This document shows, piece after piece, positions 32,192 through 33,195 of a stretch of DNA of 33,195 bases (position 1 is its first letter; each line of letters starts with the position of its first letter). The translations under genes were made by a program, and so were the position numbers. The notes under the pieces are model-generated. The model was given only the letters and a program-made list of their open reading frames with translations, searched no databases and was not told the origin of the DNA. The DNA lies in contig JAGBTZ010000016.1 in the NCBI GenBank assembly GCA_017631055.1, positions 1-33,195 on the forward strand. The letters run 5' to 3'. Source of the stretch: Alistipes sp. (GTDB lineage Bacteria; Bacteroidota; Bacteroidia; Bacteroidales; Rikenellaceae).

Positions 32192-33195
32192 ATGTCACTA
32201 TACATTCCAAAAAATTACGAAAATCCACTGCCCGACATCGAGAGCACCGAGCGTGCAATCAAGCAGGTCAAGGATATGTTCCAAAACAACCTCTCGGCAC
32301 AACTCGCACTATTGAGAGTTACTGCTCCGATTGCCGTGATGAAGGATACGGGTCTCAACGACGACCTCAACGGCGTCGAGCAGGCTGTAACCTTCCCCGT
32401 CAAGAGTGTCGGAGGGGCTACTGCCGAGGTTGTTCACTCATTAGCGAAGTGGAAGCGATTAAAACTCGCCCAGATGGGCACGGTGGCAGGTCGAGGAATT
32501 TATACCGACATGAACGCTCTACGCCCCGAGGAGGATGCCGACAACATCCACTCCATCTACGTCGACCAGTGGGATTGGGAGCAGGTGATTACCCCCGAGC
32601 AGCGCACCGTAGCATTCCTCAAGCAGACCGTGCGCCGCATCTACGAGTCGATAAAGGTGACCGAAAATAAGCTCTATGTTGAGTTTCCTCAACTGCAACC
32701 GCAACTCCCCGAGCAGATACATTTTATCCACGCTGAAGAGTTGTTGCAACTCTACCCCAACCTCTCGCCCAAGGAGCGCGAAAACGAGATTACACGCCGC
32801 TACAAGGCGGTTTTCATCATTGGCATCGGAGGTCTGCTTTCGAATGGCAAGGCTCACGATGGGCGTGCCGCTGACTATGACGATTGGAGCACCCCGAACG
32901 AGGAGGGATACTTCGGCTTGAATGGCGATATTTTGCTCTGGAATCCCGTTCTCGAGTCGGCTTTCGAGGTCTCGAGTATGGGCATCCGTGTTGATGCGGA
33001 AGCGTTGCACCGACAGCTTTCGCTACGAGGCGAGGAGCACAAGTCCGAGATGATGTTCCACCAGATGCTGCTCAACGGAGAACTTCCCCTCACCGTAGGT
33101 GGCGGTATCGGGCAGTCGCGCTTGTGTATGTTCTTGTTGCGCAAGGCCCACATTGGCGAGATTCAGAGCTCGATATGGAGCGACCAGATGCGTGA
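32192..33195 (+). CDS. asnA: Aspartate--ammonia ligase AsnA, 3' end beyond the window
   Basis: The 334 visible residues match ammonia-dependent asparagine synthetase, which makes asparagine from aspartate, ammonia and ATP and resembles class II aminoacyl-tRNA synthetases. Characteristic blocks are QLALLRVTAPIAV, LNGVEQAVTFPVK, VVHSLAKWKRLKLA, YTDMNALRPEED, YVDQWDWEQVI and the C-terminal TVGGGIGQSRLCMFLL. The frame is still open at the last base, and only a few C-terminal residues should be missing. The gene is divergent from lon. Confidence 0.94.
   Translation, partial: MSLYIPKNYENPLPDIESTERAIKQVKDMFQNNLSAQLALLRVTAPIAVMKDTGLNDDLNGVEQAVTFPVKSVGGATAEVVHSLAKWKRLKLAQMGTVAGRGIYTDMNALRPEEDADNIHSIYVDQWDWEQVITPEQRTVAFLKQTVRRIYESIKVTENKLYVEFPQLQPQLPEQIHFIHAEELLQLYPNLSPKERENEITRRYKAVFIIGIGGLLSNGKAHDGRAADYDDWSTPNEEGYFGLNGDILLWNPVLESAFEVSSMGIRVDAEALHRQLSLRGEEHKSEMMFHQMLLNGELPLTVGGGIGQSRLCMFLLRKAHIGEIQSSIWSDQMR

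Overview
The window looks like chromosomal DNA of a Bacteroidales bacterium, most likely Rikenellaceae/Alistipes (an inference from gene content, order and moderate GC; no search was possible). Supporting this are at least eight copies of the Bacteroidetes -7 promoter element TAnnTTTG, several with an upstream TTTG about 20 bp away, few Shine-Dalgarno sequences, a Kdo pathway, CotH and SGNH/GH20/GH2 secreted enzymes, and the order rsfS-ftsH-cdsA-psd.

Layout. 1-30 is the 5' end of a 16S rRNA gene read leftward, with a leader (GNRA hairpin, boxA-like site) and two tandem promoters. 552-1748 is an exported PHP phosphoesterase. 1849-5379 (minus) holds a divergent lumazine-synthase-like gene, a YfgM-like TPR protein and a secreted GH20 hexosaminidase. 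5471-9887 (plus) holds recF, dciA-like DUF721, clpB and a 54-residue rubredoxin. 9962-12920 is the most irregular part: a 186-bp palindromic element abutting a GIY-YIG nuclease gene, two tandem SGNH esterase paralogues and two further palindromic intergenic elements. 12917-20172 (minus) holds a rubredoxin-rubrerythrin fusion, the operon rsfS-ftsH-cdsA-psd-AI-2E transporter-riboflavin kinase, and oxyR. 20530-25119 (plus) holds trpS, a CLC-type anion transporter with CBS domains and a CotH lipoprotein, with GGCTAAT tandem repeats between them. 25211-31999 (minus) holds lon, kdsB, a secreted GH2 enzyme, kdsA and kdsD. The window ends inside asnA (plus).

Themes. Envelope biogenesis (Kdo synthesis for lipid A core, CDP-diacylglycerol and phosphatidylethanolamine synthesis), protein quality control (ClpB, FtsH, Lon), oxidative stress (OxyR, rubredoxin, rubrerythrin) and glycan foraging (GH20, GH2, two SGNH esterases) dominate. 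No complete novel system is certain. The best leads are the GIY-YIG gene with its adjoining palindromic repeat, the riboflavin-related oddities (a RibH-like protein without the usual active-site motifs and a riboflavin kinase without its FAD synthetase domain), the secreted GH2 gene lodged inside the Kdo operon, and a palindrome shared by the ftsH-operon and lon promoters.
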